The notes under the pieces are model-generated. The model saw only the letters and a list, made by a program, of their open reading frames with translations, had not been told where the DNA came from and made no database searches. From NCBI GenBank assembly GCA_002450905.1, contig DKAT01000047.1, positions 903 to 9,996 on the forward strand: a stretch of DNA of 9,094 bases, given 5' to 3'. This document shows, one piece after another, positions 1 to 5,171 of the stretch. Positions within the stretch are counted from its first letter, which is position 1. Each line of letters begins with the position of its first letter. This DNA comes from Spirochaetia bacterium UBA6919. GTDB taxonomy: Bacteria; Spirochaetota; UBA6919. A program made the translations under genes and the position numbers.

Positions 1-596
1 TATAGGTCTGTTGAAGCTGGATTTGGTTCAATGTAATATAGAGCTTGTCTTCCTGTTCTATCTTTTGGATCAAATTGTTTGATATATTCAGGTTTGTATT
101 CGTCTTTTTTATAAGCAGACCAATCTTTAGAATACCAGTAATAATCTTTTTCATCTTCACTATCTTTTAATCCAATACGAAGTGTGTGAATTGGTAGGTA
201 TTTAAGGTCAAAAGAAGTCCCCTCACGATTCCAAATGATTTCTACAGCAAATCCTCCATAGATCATAAAATCCTTTGCCAAATACAATAATAATCTCTCA
301 AGATTATTTCTTTTAGCCCATTCCTTTAACTTTGGATCTTGGATGTCTTTATACCCAAAACCAGCAATCATCTTTGTTTTCTTATTGATGATCGCTCTAT
401 TTAGAGGTGAACCATAGTTATTATATAAGTTCAATAACAATAATGGATACAGGTTGTCTGATCCAAATGACAAAAAGTGATAATCACCCTTCTTTTCAAA
501 TTTATAAATTGGGGCTTCATAAGCCTGATTGAATTGAAATACCTTTGCTGATACCCCTTTCTCTAAATTTTTTTCTTTAATTTTTTCTGCTTCCAT
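1..596 (-). CDS. Phage portal protein, N-terminal part (runs off the left edge)
   Basis: The portal forms the dodecameric ring at one capsid vertex through which DNA is packaged and to which the tail attaches. The first 198 codons are present; the ATG is at 596 on the minus strand and the frame stays open to base 1. Visible features are a short variable N-terminus, the block FGSDNLYPLLLLNLY (residues 44-58), then SPLNRAIINKKTKMIAGFGY (63-82) and an aromatic/hydrophobic stretch LYLAKDFMIYGGFAVEIIW (104-122). The pattern 'choose a side, place the next subunit region, G-G-F' followed by LPIHTLRIG (134-142) matches the portal families I know from Bacteroidota phages. The start lies 2 bases after the stop of the preceding gene (TAATTATG), so the two are probably co-translated. 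The remaining C-terminal half lies outside the window. Assignment is by pattern recognition; a search would confirm it. Confidence 0.8.
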   Translation of the reverse strand, partial: MEAEKIKEKNLEKGVSAKVFQFNQAYEAPIYKFEKKGDYHFLSFGSDNLYPLLLLNLYNNYGSPLNRAIINKKTKMIAGFGYKDIQDPKLKEWAKRNNLERLLLYLAKDFMIYGGFAVEIIWNREGTSFDLKYLPIHTLRIGLKDSEDEKDYYWYSKDWSAYKKDEYKPEYIKQFDPKDRTGRQALYYIEPNPASTDL

Positions 597-598
597 AA

Positions 599-985
599 TT
601 ATTTAAATACATATTGAGTTTGTGTGTTAGCAGGAGCATTATAAACAGGTTGAGCTGTCGTTCCTGAACTGATTATTGTAGCCAAACCACTTTCAACCAC
701 ATCATTGATAGTTAAACCTGTTGTGGATAAAGTATTTCCTGTGGTCTGCCATACCTTATAATCATAAGTTCCCTCCACTAAATTGTAAGGAGTTAAATTG
801 ATTGAGTAGTAATTATATCTATCAATGTTCAAAGAGGTGTCTCCCGTTAGAAATAAGAGAGTATTTCCGTGAAGTTGATTAGAATATAACTCAAGAATAT
901 AATTCGTTTGATTTAGAGGAAATGTTGTCTTCTCCGTCAATGTAAACGGAGTTGAGCTTGTTGTATAATTTGGTATAGTAATCAT
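599..985 (-). CDS. Small probable virion protein, beta-rich, unknown function
   Basis: A 128-residue protein with no signal peptide or membrane segment. It is rich in Thr, Ser, Asn and Tyr and has alternating hydrophobic residues typical of a beta-sandwich. Features are a sheet-like block RYNYYSINLTPYNLVEGTYDYKVW (key residues Y57, Y59, Y60, G72, Y74 and Y76) and a C-terminal VVESGLATII (residues 96-105). I have an impression of small structural-type proteins with this 'G-x-Y-x-Y-x-V ... V-E-x-G-L' layout in Bacteroidota phages, usually next to head or tail genes, but I cannot name a function. It lies 2 bases upstream of the portal gene on the same strand, which supports a head or connector role. 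It is divergent from the plus-strand 88-residue gene across a 43-base AT-rich gap. A tail-fibre or neck accessory protein is an alternative. Confidence 0.6.
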   Translation of the reverse strand: MITIPNYTTSSTPFTLTEKTTFPLNQTNYILELYSNQLHGNTLLFLTGDTSLNIDRYNYYSINLTPYNLVEGTYDYKVWQTTGNTLSTTGLTINDVVESGLATIISSGTTAQPVYNAPANTQTQYVFK

Positions 986-1016
986 TTAATGATTTTTTAA
1001 TTAAATATTTTTTTCG

Positions 1017-1024
1017 TATATTTG
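1017..1024 (+). promoter_or_regulatory. Bacteroidota-type promoter (-7 motif) for the 88-residue gene
   Basis: TATATTTG is an exact match to the Bacteroidota -7 consensus TAnnTTTG. It ends only 4 bases before the ATG at 1029, so the transcript would begin at or very near the start codon (leaderless or nearly so). No clear TTTG -33 box is seen at the usual distance; the upstream DNA is simply T/A-rich. Confidence 0.55.
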
Positions 1025-1028
1025 TTTT

Positions 1029-1295
1029 ATGACAACATTAAAAGAATTAGAACAATATCTTCATAAGAATCATTTTGGTCAATTATCTATTGTGATGATA
1101 GGTCTTGAAAAAAGAAACTTCAGAATAGATGTTATTTTAGCTCCAGGTATGTGGAATTACCATTGTTCTTGGAGTAAGAATACTCGTGGAATTGGATACT
1201 TTCACTATGAAGATTGGATCTATACAGAAGAACAATTAGTTGAAATTATTTTAAAAGATTTACCAGATTGGGTTAGGCAGAAATACAAGAAATAG
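1029..1295 (+). CDS. Hypothetical protein, 88 residues, target of the cassette duplication
   Basis: A small, soluble, aromatic-rich protein that I do not recognise. It has an N-terminal helix (TTLKELEQYLHKNHFG, residues 2-17), two strands (LSIVMIGL, 19-26, and FRIDVILA, 31-38), a Trp/Tyr/His-rich middle (W42, Y44, H45, W48, Y57, H59, Y60, W63) and a C-terminal amphipathic helix EEQLVEIILKDLPDWV (67-82). It has no signal peptide, membrane span, zinc-binding Cys pair or nuclease motif. It is on the opposite strand to the virion genes and has its own exact -7 promoter motif just upstream, which argues that it is a real, independently expressed gene. Its last third is repeated downstream of the methyltransferase at 2271-2333. 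A small regulatory or host-takeover role is possible but is a guess. Confidence 0.65.
   Translation: MTTLKELEQYLHKNHFGQLSIVMIGLEKRNFRIDVILAPGMWNYHCSWSKNTRGIGYFHYEDWIYTEEQLVEIILKDLPDWVRQKYKK
1233..1275 (+). repeat. 43-bp direct repeat, copy 1
   Basis: This segment at the 3' end of the 88-residue gene is identical at all 43 positions to 2283-2325, offset by exactly 1050 bp. Similarity extends leftward to 1222 (54 bp, mismatches at 1227 and 1232). It encodes the QLVEIILKDLPDWV part of the protein. To the right the copies diverge at once (VRQKYKK here, VKK in copy 2). Confidence 0.95.
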
Positions 1296-1296
1296 T

Positions 1297-1304
1297 TATA
1301 TTTG
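1297..1304 (+). promoter_or_regulatory. Second TAnnTTTG promoter, upstream of the methyltransferase unit
   Basis: TATATTTG starts 2 bases after the TAG stop of the 88-residue gene and again matches the Bacteroidota -7 consensus exactly. Transcription would start near 1309-1312, giving a short A-rich leader before the mini-ORF at 1331 and the methyltransferase at 1387. The best upstream TTG (1268-1270) is 26 bases away, longer than the usual 17-23 base spacer, and it lies inside repeat copy 1. The same octamer at both plus-strand units, directly next to each start, makes chance less likely. Confidence 0.55.
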
Positions 1305-1330
1305 TAGAAACCAATTAAAACAAAGAAAAA

Positions 1331-1384
1331 ATGGAAACAATACGGGAATCAATTGATAATATTGGATTATACACTAACTTTTAA
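1331..1384 (+). CDS. 17-codon mini-ORF in the methyltransferase leader
   Basis: The reading frame METIRESIDNIGLYTNF begins 11 codons-worth of bases after the second promoter motif, follows an A-rich leader (AAAGAAAAA before the ATG) of the sort used in Bacteroidota, and ends with TAA 2 bases before the ATG of the methyltransferase, in a different frame. This spacing would permit translational coupling. It may instead be the shortened remains of an older gene, or a chance frame. I do not recognise the peptide and see no run of one regulatory codon that would suggest amino-acid attenuation. Confidence 0.3.
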   Translation: METIRESIDNIGLYTNF

Positions 1385-1386
1385 TT

Positions 1387-2289
1387 ATGGCAAACGGGTA
1401 TAAAACTTTTTATAAAGAATTCGATAAAAAAAATAATTTATTAGATAATAATAAATTAAATAAAATAATACAATCCGACAGTTTAAGTTATTTAAAGACA
1501 TTACCTGATAATTGTATTGATTTGATTTTTACATCACCACCATACAACTTTAATATGAATTATGATGAACATGAAGATAAAATGGATTGGAATGATTACT
1601 TCAACACTTTGAATAATATTTTTACTGAATGTATCCGTGTTTTAAAATATGGTGGAAGAATGATCGTTAACATACAACCTTTTTTTAGTGAATACATACC
1701 TAGTCATCATATAATAACCAATCATTTATTATCTGAAGGTTTGATTTGGAAAGCTGAGATATTATGGGAAAAAAATCATAGAAATTGTGCATACACCGCT
1801 TGGGGATCATGGAAATCTCCATCAGGCCCTTACTTTAAATACACTTGGGAATTTTTAGAAGTTTTTTGTAAAGGTGAACTCAAACATAGTGGTGATAAAG
1901 AAAATATTGATATTACCGGAAATGAATTTAAAACTTGGGTTGACGCCAAATGGTCGATTGCGCCTGAAAGAAATATGAAGGATTATGGACACCCTGCAAT
2001 GTTCCCACCGGAATTACCATATAGAGCACTCAAGTTATTCTCGTATCAAGGTGATATCATATTAGACCCATTTAATGGTGCGGGAACTACGACATTAGTA
2101 GCACAAAGAACTGGTAGAAAGTATATTGGTATTGATATTAGTGAGGAATATTGTAAAATAGCTGAAGATAGATTAAAAAATGAAATTTTGAAAGACTACT
2201 CAAAAGAACTGGATGAAAAACTTAAAATATTAGGTAAAGATAAATCTTTGAAAGAAAGGGGTGAAACACCCATACAAAAGAGCAATTAG
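1387..2289 (+). CDS. Orphan DNA amino-methyltransferase, beta class (N4-cytosine or N6-adenine)
   Basis: A 300-residue enzyme that transfers a methyl group from S-adenosylmethionine to an exocyclic amino group in a specific DNA site. Catalytic motif IV, DLIFTSPPYN (residues 45-54), precedes the AdoMet-binding motif I, DPFNGAGTT (227-235). This order defines the beta class. KYIGIDIS (245-252) follows as the next AdoMet-fold strand, and HPAMFP (202-207) and the presumed target-recognition region with AWGSWKSPSGPY (138-149) complete the fold. TSPPY is common in N4-cytosine enzymes, but beta-class N6-adenine enzymes also use it, so the base is undecided. Length is normal for the class. No restriction endonuclease is adjacent, so it probably protects phage DNA from host restriction. 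Its stop codon lies inside repeat copy 2, so the last few residues (QKSN) come from the repeat junction. It is very AT-rich and transcribed against the virion genes, as expected for an acquired moron-type gene. Confidence 0.9.
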   Translation: MANGYKTFYKEFDKKNNLLDNNKLNKIIQSDSLSYLKTLPDNCIDLIFTSPPYNFNMNYDEHEDKMDWNDYFNTLNNIFTECIRVLKYGGRMIVNIQPFFSEYIPSHHIITNHLLSEGLIWKAEILWEKNHRNCAYTAWGSWKSPSGPYFKYTWEFLEVFCKGELKHSGDKENIDITGNEFKTWVDAKWSIAPERNMKDYGHPAMFPPELPYRALKLFSYQGDIILDPFNGAGTTTLVAQRTGRKYIGIDISEEYCKIAEDRLKNEILKDYSKELDEKLKILGKDKSLKERGETPIQKSN

Positions 2290-2333
2290 TTGAAATTATT
2301 TTAAAAGATTTACCAGATTGGGTTAAAAAATAA
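2271..2333 (+). pseudogene. Remnant 3' end of an 88-residue-gene homologue
   Basis: In the frame that matches the upstream small gene, this stretch reads HTKEQLVEIILKDLPDWVKK and then TAA (2331-2333), against YTEEQLVEIILKDLPDWV... in the intact gene. Upstream the frame hits TGA at 2262-2264 and there is no start codon or promoter, so it is not expressed alone. The different final residues (VKK against VRQKYKK) suggest that two related but non-identical copies of the gene contributed to the junction. It overlaps the last codons of the methyltransferase in another frame. Confidence 0.75.
2283..2325 (+). repeat. 43-bp direct repeat, copy 2
   Basis: Perfect match to 1233-1275; the similarity reaches left to 2272 with mismatches at 2277 and 2282. 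It contains the TAG stop of the methyltransferase (2287-2289). Together the two copies bracket about 1.0 kb that holds the second promoter, the mini-ORF and the methyltransferase. Confidence 0.95.
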
Positions 2334-2359
2334 AAAACCCCCTGAAATCCATCAGAGGG
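2326..2359 (-). terminator. Rho-independent terminator for the minus-strand virion operon
   Basis: Read on the minus strand, the hairpin CCCTCTGA / TCAGGGGG (2359-2352 with 2345-2338, one mismatch at 2341/2356, 6-base loop) is followed by TTTTTTATTTTTT (2337-2325). It begins about 38 bases after the TAA of the tail-tube-like gene. On the plus strand the same hairpin has the A-tract in front and no T-tract behind, so it should not stop the methyltransferase transcript efficiently. Confidence 0.75.
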
Positions 2360-2396
2360 CTTATGTAGAAAACCTTAAAAGGTTTGGGAGCTTAAA

Positions 2397-2918
2397 TTAA
2401 GCTACTGTGATTGTTGTTCCTACTAACGCTCCGTCAATTAAGAATGCTCCGTTAGCTGATTTCCAAGCGATAGACTGAGATAAACCATTCATATCACCAA
2501 GTAATGTTCCTAAAGAAGCTTCACCTGCAGATGCTCTACCAGAAGATTCAAGACCTAAATAGTAGTAGTCACCAGCGTTAGATTTAACAACTGCGAATAA
2601 AGGAGCTCTACCCAATTCAACCATTCTATTTCTTACATTACAATCTAATGTAATAAGTTTAATTGATAATACTGATTCGTAGAATACTGTTCCGTTTTCT
2701 CTTGAGTAATTTCCTGTTTGAACTAGACCTGCATGTTCAATATCCTGCTCAAAAGAGTATACTGTTAAACCAGTTGTAGTGATACCTGTGATGATACCGC
2801 AAGCGTCTTGTTGAACTTGCACATTATCAACCCATTCACCAATCCATACTTTCTCAACACCACCTATAGAAGAACAACCTAATACATAACCATCGTTAAG
2901 ATTACATGTAAATGCCAT
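2397..2918 (-). CDS. Probable tail-tube / major virion structural protein
   Basis: A 173-residue, Gly/Ser/Ala-rich protein without signal peptide or membrane span. The segment NYSRENGTVFYESVLSIKLITLD (around residues 71-93, key residues R73, E74, N75, G76, F79, Y80, E81), then RNRMVELGRAPLFAVVKSNAGDYYYLGLESSG and a closing GDMNGLSQSIAW (141-152), follow a layout I recognise from structural proteins of Bacteroidota phages that sit just after the capsid gene and are usually regarded as tail-tube-like. It is the last gene before the terminator at 2326-2359 and the first after the capsid gene, at a distance of 70 bases that includes a hairpin. High expression would fit its tidy A-rich leader (AAAAAAATAAAAATT before the ATG). 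A capsid decoration protein is the main alternative. Confidence 0.6.
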   Translation of the reverse strand: MAFTCNLNDGYVLGCSSIGGVEKVWIGEWVDNVQVQQDACGIITGITTTGLTVYSFEQDIEHAGLVQTGNYSRENGTVFYESVLSIKLITLDCNVRNRMVELGRAPLFAVVKSNAGDYYYLGLESSGRASAGEASLGTLLGDMNGLSQSIAWKSANGAFLIDGALVGTTITVA

Positions 2919-2951
2919 AATTTTTATTTTTTTCTTTTGTTTATGTTTTAA

Positions 2952-2979
2952 AGGGGGTTTTTACACCCCCTGTTTTTTT
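2952..2979 (+). terminator. Hairpin with T-tract between capsid and tail-tube-like genes (plus-strand oriented)
   Basis: A perfect 7-bp stem, AGGGGGT (2952-2958) with ACCCCCT (2965-2971), has a 6-base loop and on the plus strand is followed by GTTTTTTT (2972-2979), a canonical intrinsic terminator. On the minus strand it lies downstream of the capsid stop but is followed only by TTTAAAAC, so it would act there at best as a partial terminator or as a 3' mRNA stabiliser that sets capsid expression above the next gene. No plus-strand gene lies nearby upstream except the methyltransferase, 660 bases away. Confidence 0.6.
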
Positions 2980-2988
2980 CAATTCAGA

Positions 2989-3918
2989 TTACAATGTGAA
3001 GTATACAACATAATCCCAGAAAGCTGCGTTTACACCTGACTTCCATTTTGCTACAACTCTTACTTCTTGGAAATCCATAGAGTAGAAAATCTCTAGGTTT
3101 TCATAGTCATTCATAAGGTCACATCCAAAATAAAGGTTAGATTTTGCAGATAAGAACATTTTGTTTGTTCCGTTCAATCCTTTTACTGCGATAGCTCTTA
3201 CATTAGTTCCAGGAACCATTTGAGAGAATTGCTCACCTTGATCTTCAGCACCTGTATAGTGGAACAAGTTTTGATTTCTTAATGCTAATGCATATAATCT
3301 ATAAGTATCGTAACCCATATATAAATACAAGTCATCGTTTGCGATAATGTTTACAGGAACTGCTGCTACCATATCATCAACTAATCCAACGATGTTGTTA
3401 GCTGTGATTGCTGTTGCTGATGAAGTGTTACCATTCACAGTTGAAGCTGAGTAAGTTCCTTCAGCAAGTGCGATGAAACCATCACATAATGCTAATTGAG
3501 GGTTACCTGAATTTGTATCACCTTGCCAGATTAAAGTATCAATCAATGAAGAAATTTGTGAAACTTTTTCTTCAGTGTATAATTGCTCAAATCCGAAGTC
3601 AGTATCGTAAGATCCTGGAGCCAACATTGCTTGAGTGTAGTATTGCTCAAGTGTGTCAATACAAATTGATTCGTTAACTTTTAACGGACACACATTCAAT
3701 GTGTTTTGTGTTAAGATTGTGTCTCCATCATCAGTAAATCCACAACCACCTGCTTGTGCAACAAGGTTTGAAGATAATAAGTTGATAGAAGCTGCAGATT
3801 TGATATCAGGCTGAACAGTTAAGAAACTTACTGATCTACCACCCAAGATAAATTTTTTGATCAACGCCATACGCTCTTGATTTACATATGCCGTTAGTCC
3901 TTGAACATCTAATGCCAT
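2989..3918 (-). CDS. Major capsid protein, HK97-fold type
   Basis: A 309-residue protein, a typical length for an HK97-fold capsid subunit without a long cleaved N-terminal domain. It starts MALDVQGLTAYVNQER, followed by a possible E-loop region with residues such as GGRSV (26-30) and NLVAQAGGCGF (51-61). The middle has the helix EEKVSQISSLIDTLIWQGD (116-134), which corresponds to the spine-helix/P-domain region, then GNPQLALCDGFIAL (138-151), and the C-terminal part has DDLYLYMGYDTYRLYALAL (195-213) and the closing beta-rich A-domain RVVAKWKSGVNAAFWDYVVYFTL (287-309). It is preceded by the scaffold-like gene and the protease, the usual neighbours. I found no certain cleavage site for the protease. 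An alternative Met17 start is possible, but the A-rich leader supports the start used. The 13-base leader motif is shared with the scaffold-like gene. Confidence 0.8.
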   Translation of the reverse strand: MALDVQGLTAYVNQERMALIKKFILGGRSVSFLTVQPDIKSAASINLLSSNLVAQAGGCGFTDDGDTILTQNTLNVCPLKVNESICIDTLEQYYTQAMLAPGSYDTDFGFEQLYTEEKVSQISSLIDTLIWQGDTNSGNPQLALCDGFIALAEGTYSASTVNGNTSSATAITANNIVGLVDDMVAAVPVNIIANDDLYLYMGYDTYRLYALALRNQNLFHYTGAEDQGEQFSQMVPGTNVRAIAVKGLNGTNKMFLSAKSNLYFGCDLMNDYENLEIFYSMDFQEVRVVAKWKSGVNAAFWDYVVYFTL

Positions 3919-3933
3919 TTTGTTTGTTTTTTA

Positions 3934-3946
3934 TTAGTTTATTTTT
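3934..3946 (-). promoter_or_regulatory. Shared 13-base leader motif AAAAATAAACTAA (capsid gene)
   Basis: The minus-strand sequence AAAAATAAACTAA ends 15 bases before the capsid ATG and overlaps the last codons of the scaffold-like gene. The same 13 bases occur before the scaffold-like gene (4725-4737). It may be a translation enhancer of the A-rich type used in Bacteroidota, but AT-rich composition makes chance repeats plausible. Confidence 0.25.
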
Positions 3947-4706
3947 ATTTTGTTGCGAAGAATCGTAACTTGTCTTCTTTTGATTTTAATTTAGTTACAT
4001 TTTCTTTTTTCTTTGTAATAGTTTCTACTGATGGTTCAGCAGCGAACTTATTAAATCTTTCTTTCAATTCTGAGTTCTCAGTTTTCAATGAGTTTAAAGT
4101 TTCTTTCAATTCGTCAACCATTGACTTGATTGTTGAAACAGCTTCAAACATAGTTTTCATTTCTTCATTTTCAGTATCAGCAGCTTCTTCTGGTGCTGTT
4201 GATAATTCATTGATATAACCTTCTTCATCAACATTGATAGTTAATCCACCCTCAAGTTCGTGATCTCCTGCTGGTGCTTTTACAAATTCTCCTGAAGCAT
4301 CTTTAACTAATACTTCATCACCGACAGATACCGCATCACCTTTAGACATAATTTTGACTTCAGTCCCATCTTTCAATTTTGAAGAGATTTCATTTTTGTA
4401 TTCACCTGCCATTTGATCTTTCATATCTTCCATAGCAATAGGATTTGGTTCTTTATCGGCTTGGATCTCAGTTATTTCTTTGATTTCACCAGCCTCAACT
4501 TTAATTGATTTTCCATTATCTAATAGATAAGATCCATCAGGAAGTGGAGCTTCTTTTTCAGCTGCTATTTCTGCAACTTTTGTTCCAACAGTTAAATCAC
4601 CCATAATACGAATGATTTCCCCTGTTGCTGCTGTATAGTCAGCACCAAACTTTTCTTCTTGAAAAAGTTCTTTAATTCTGGCTATAATGTTTGATTTTTT
4701 ACTCAT
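3945..4706 (-). CDS. Scaffold-like head assembly protein with coiled-coil C-terminus
   Basis: A 253-residue acidic protein (256 from the upstream ATG at 4715, giving MCIMSKK...). I prefer the start at 4706 because MSKKSNIIARIKELF is a natural amphipathic N-terminus. Numbering from 4715, residues 43-81 and 131-171 form two copies of a beta-rich unit of about 40 residues (VGTKV... PDGSYLLDNGKSIKVEAGEI and VGDEV... PAGDHELEGGLTINVDEEG). A strongly heptad-like helix (184-226, with MVDELKETLNSLKTENSELK) and a Lys-rich tail follow. A coiled-coil protein between protease and capsid genes is the expected place of a scaffold, which fills the procapsid and is removed by the protease. The beta repeats are unusual for a scaffold and could mean a different or additional role. 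It follows the holin-like gene by about 42 bases. Confidence 0.6.
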   Translation of the reverse strand: MSKKSNIIARIKELFQEEKFGADYTAATGEIIRIMGDLTVGTKVAEIAAEKEAPLPDGSYLLDNGKSIKVEAGEIKEITEIQADKEPNPIAMEDMKDQMAGEYKNEISSKLKDGTEVKIMSKGDAVSVGDEVLVKDASGEFVKAPAGDHELEGGLTINVDEEGYINELSTAPEEAADTENEEMKTMFEAVSTIKSMVDELKETLNSLKTENSELKERFNKFAAEPSVETITKKKENVTKLKSKEDKLRFFATK

Positions 4707-4724
4707 AATACACATTTAGATATT

Positions 4725-4737
4725 TTAGTTTATTTTT
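4725..4737 (-). promoter_or_regulatory. Shared 13-base leader motif AAAAATAAACTAA (scaffold-like gene)
   Basis: This copy is identical to 3934-3946. It ends 18 bases before the ATG at 4706 (9 before 4715), and the comparable 15-base distance at the capsid gene mildly favours the 4706 start. Confidence 0.25.
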
Positions 4738-4748
4738 TGTTTAATCTG

Positions 4749-5171
4749 TTAAGATTCAAGATCCTTTTTAAAACCAATTAATGACTTTAATGATCTACCA
4801 AACTTAACAATCTTGTCTGTAATTCCTTCTCCTTTGATCCATTTAATCTTCTCATCAATTGATGTATATTCAATCCACATAAGAAGTGATGCAATGAACT
4901 TTGTAAATGCCCAATCAAACCAAATGTAATTTCTTGCGATCTCGTTAATCATAAACTTATCAACAAGGAAACAAAATAAAAGGGCTGTAAAATATATTAT
5001 TAATTTTCTCATTAAACCTAATCTTGTTTTTCTACTTGTAACTACTTCACCTTTTTGACCAGCATACCATCTACCAACAAAGGTATCTATGATTGATGCA
5101 AATGTTACCAATAAAGCTAATGGTAATAGAGGGGCGATAAACACCATAAATGCCATTAAAAAGTTTTTCAT
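4749..5171 (-). CDS. Holin-like membrane protein
   Basis: A 140-residue protein with three membrane-spanning segments (about residues 5-33, 56-75 and 85-105) and a positively charged C-terminus. The pattern 'I-D-T-F-V-G-x-W-Y-A ... V-T-S-R-K' between the first two spans, then 'DKF' and 'YTSIDEKIKW' after the third, resembles holin families of Bacteroidota phages, which open the inner membrane for lysis. Here it is located between the protease and the scaffold-like gene, not beside an endolysin. Its ATG (5171-5169) overlaps the TGA stop of the protease (5170-5168) as ATGA, so the two are almost certainly translationally coupled. No endolysin is visible in the window. A membrane protein involved in head assembly or superinfection exclusion remains possible. 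Confidence 0.65.
   Translation of the reverse strand: MKNFLMAFMVFIAPLLPLALLVTFASIIDTFVGRWYAGQKGEVVTSRKTRLGLMRKLIIYFTALLFCFLVDKFMINEIARNYIWFDWAFTKFIASLLMWIEYTSIDEKIKWIKGEGITDKIVKFGRSLKSLIGFKKDLES

Noticed and set aside
1881..1888. Minus-strand TATGTTTG (TAnnTTTG match) inside the methyltransferase as a promoter for the portal unit
   Set aside because: A six-base motif is expected by chance about once in 4 kb per strand, it lies 900 bases from the gene it would serve and no -33 element is clear. Kept only as a weak candidate.
1387..2289. Complete restriction-modification system
   Set aside because: No endonuclease or specificity subunit lies beside the methyltransferase; the 88-residue protein shows no nuclease motif such as PD-(D/E)xK or HNH.
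1222..2325. Direct repeats as phage attachment sites (attL/attR) or as insertion-sequence target duplications
   Set aside because: No integrase or transposase is present between the repeats, there are no terminal inverted repeats, and 43-54 bp of coding DNA with diverged flanks fits recombination between homologous genes better.
2370..2385. Small hairpin AAACC-TTAAAA-GGTTT as a terminator of the methyltransferase transcript
   Set aside because: The stem is short and AT-rich and no T-tract follows on the plus strand.
3489..3677. Open reading frame on the plus strand inside the capsid gene
   Set aside because: It lies wholly antisense to a well-supported capsid gene, has no promoter or leader and its translation has no recognisable features.
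3970..4218. Plus-strand frame rich in Ser and Phe opposite the scaffold-like gene
   Set aside because: Its composition is the expected mirror of a Glu/Lys-rich coiled coil on the other strand.
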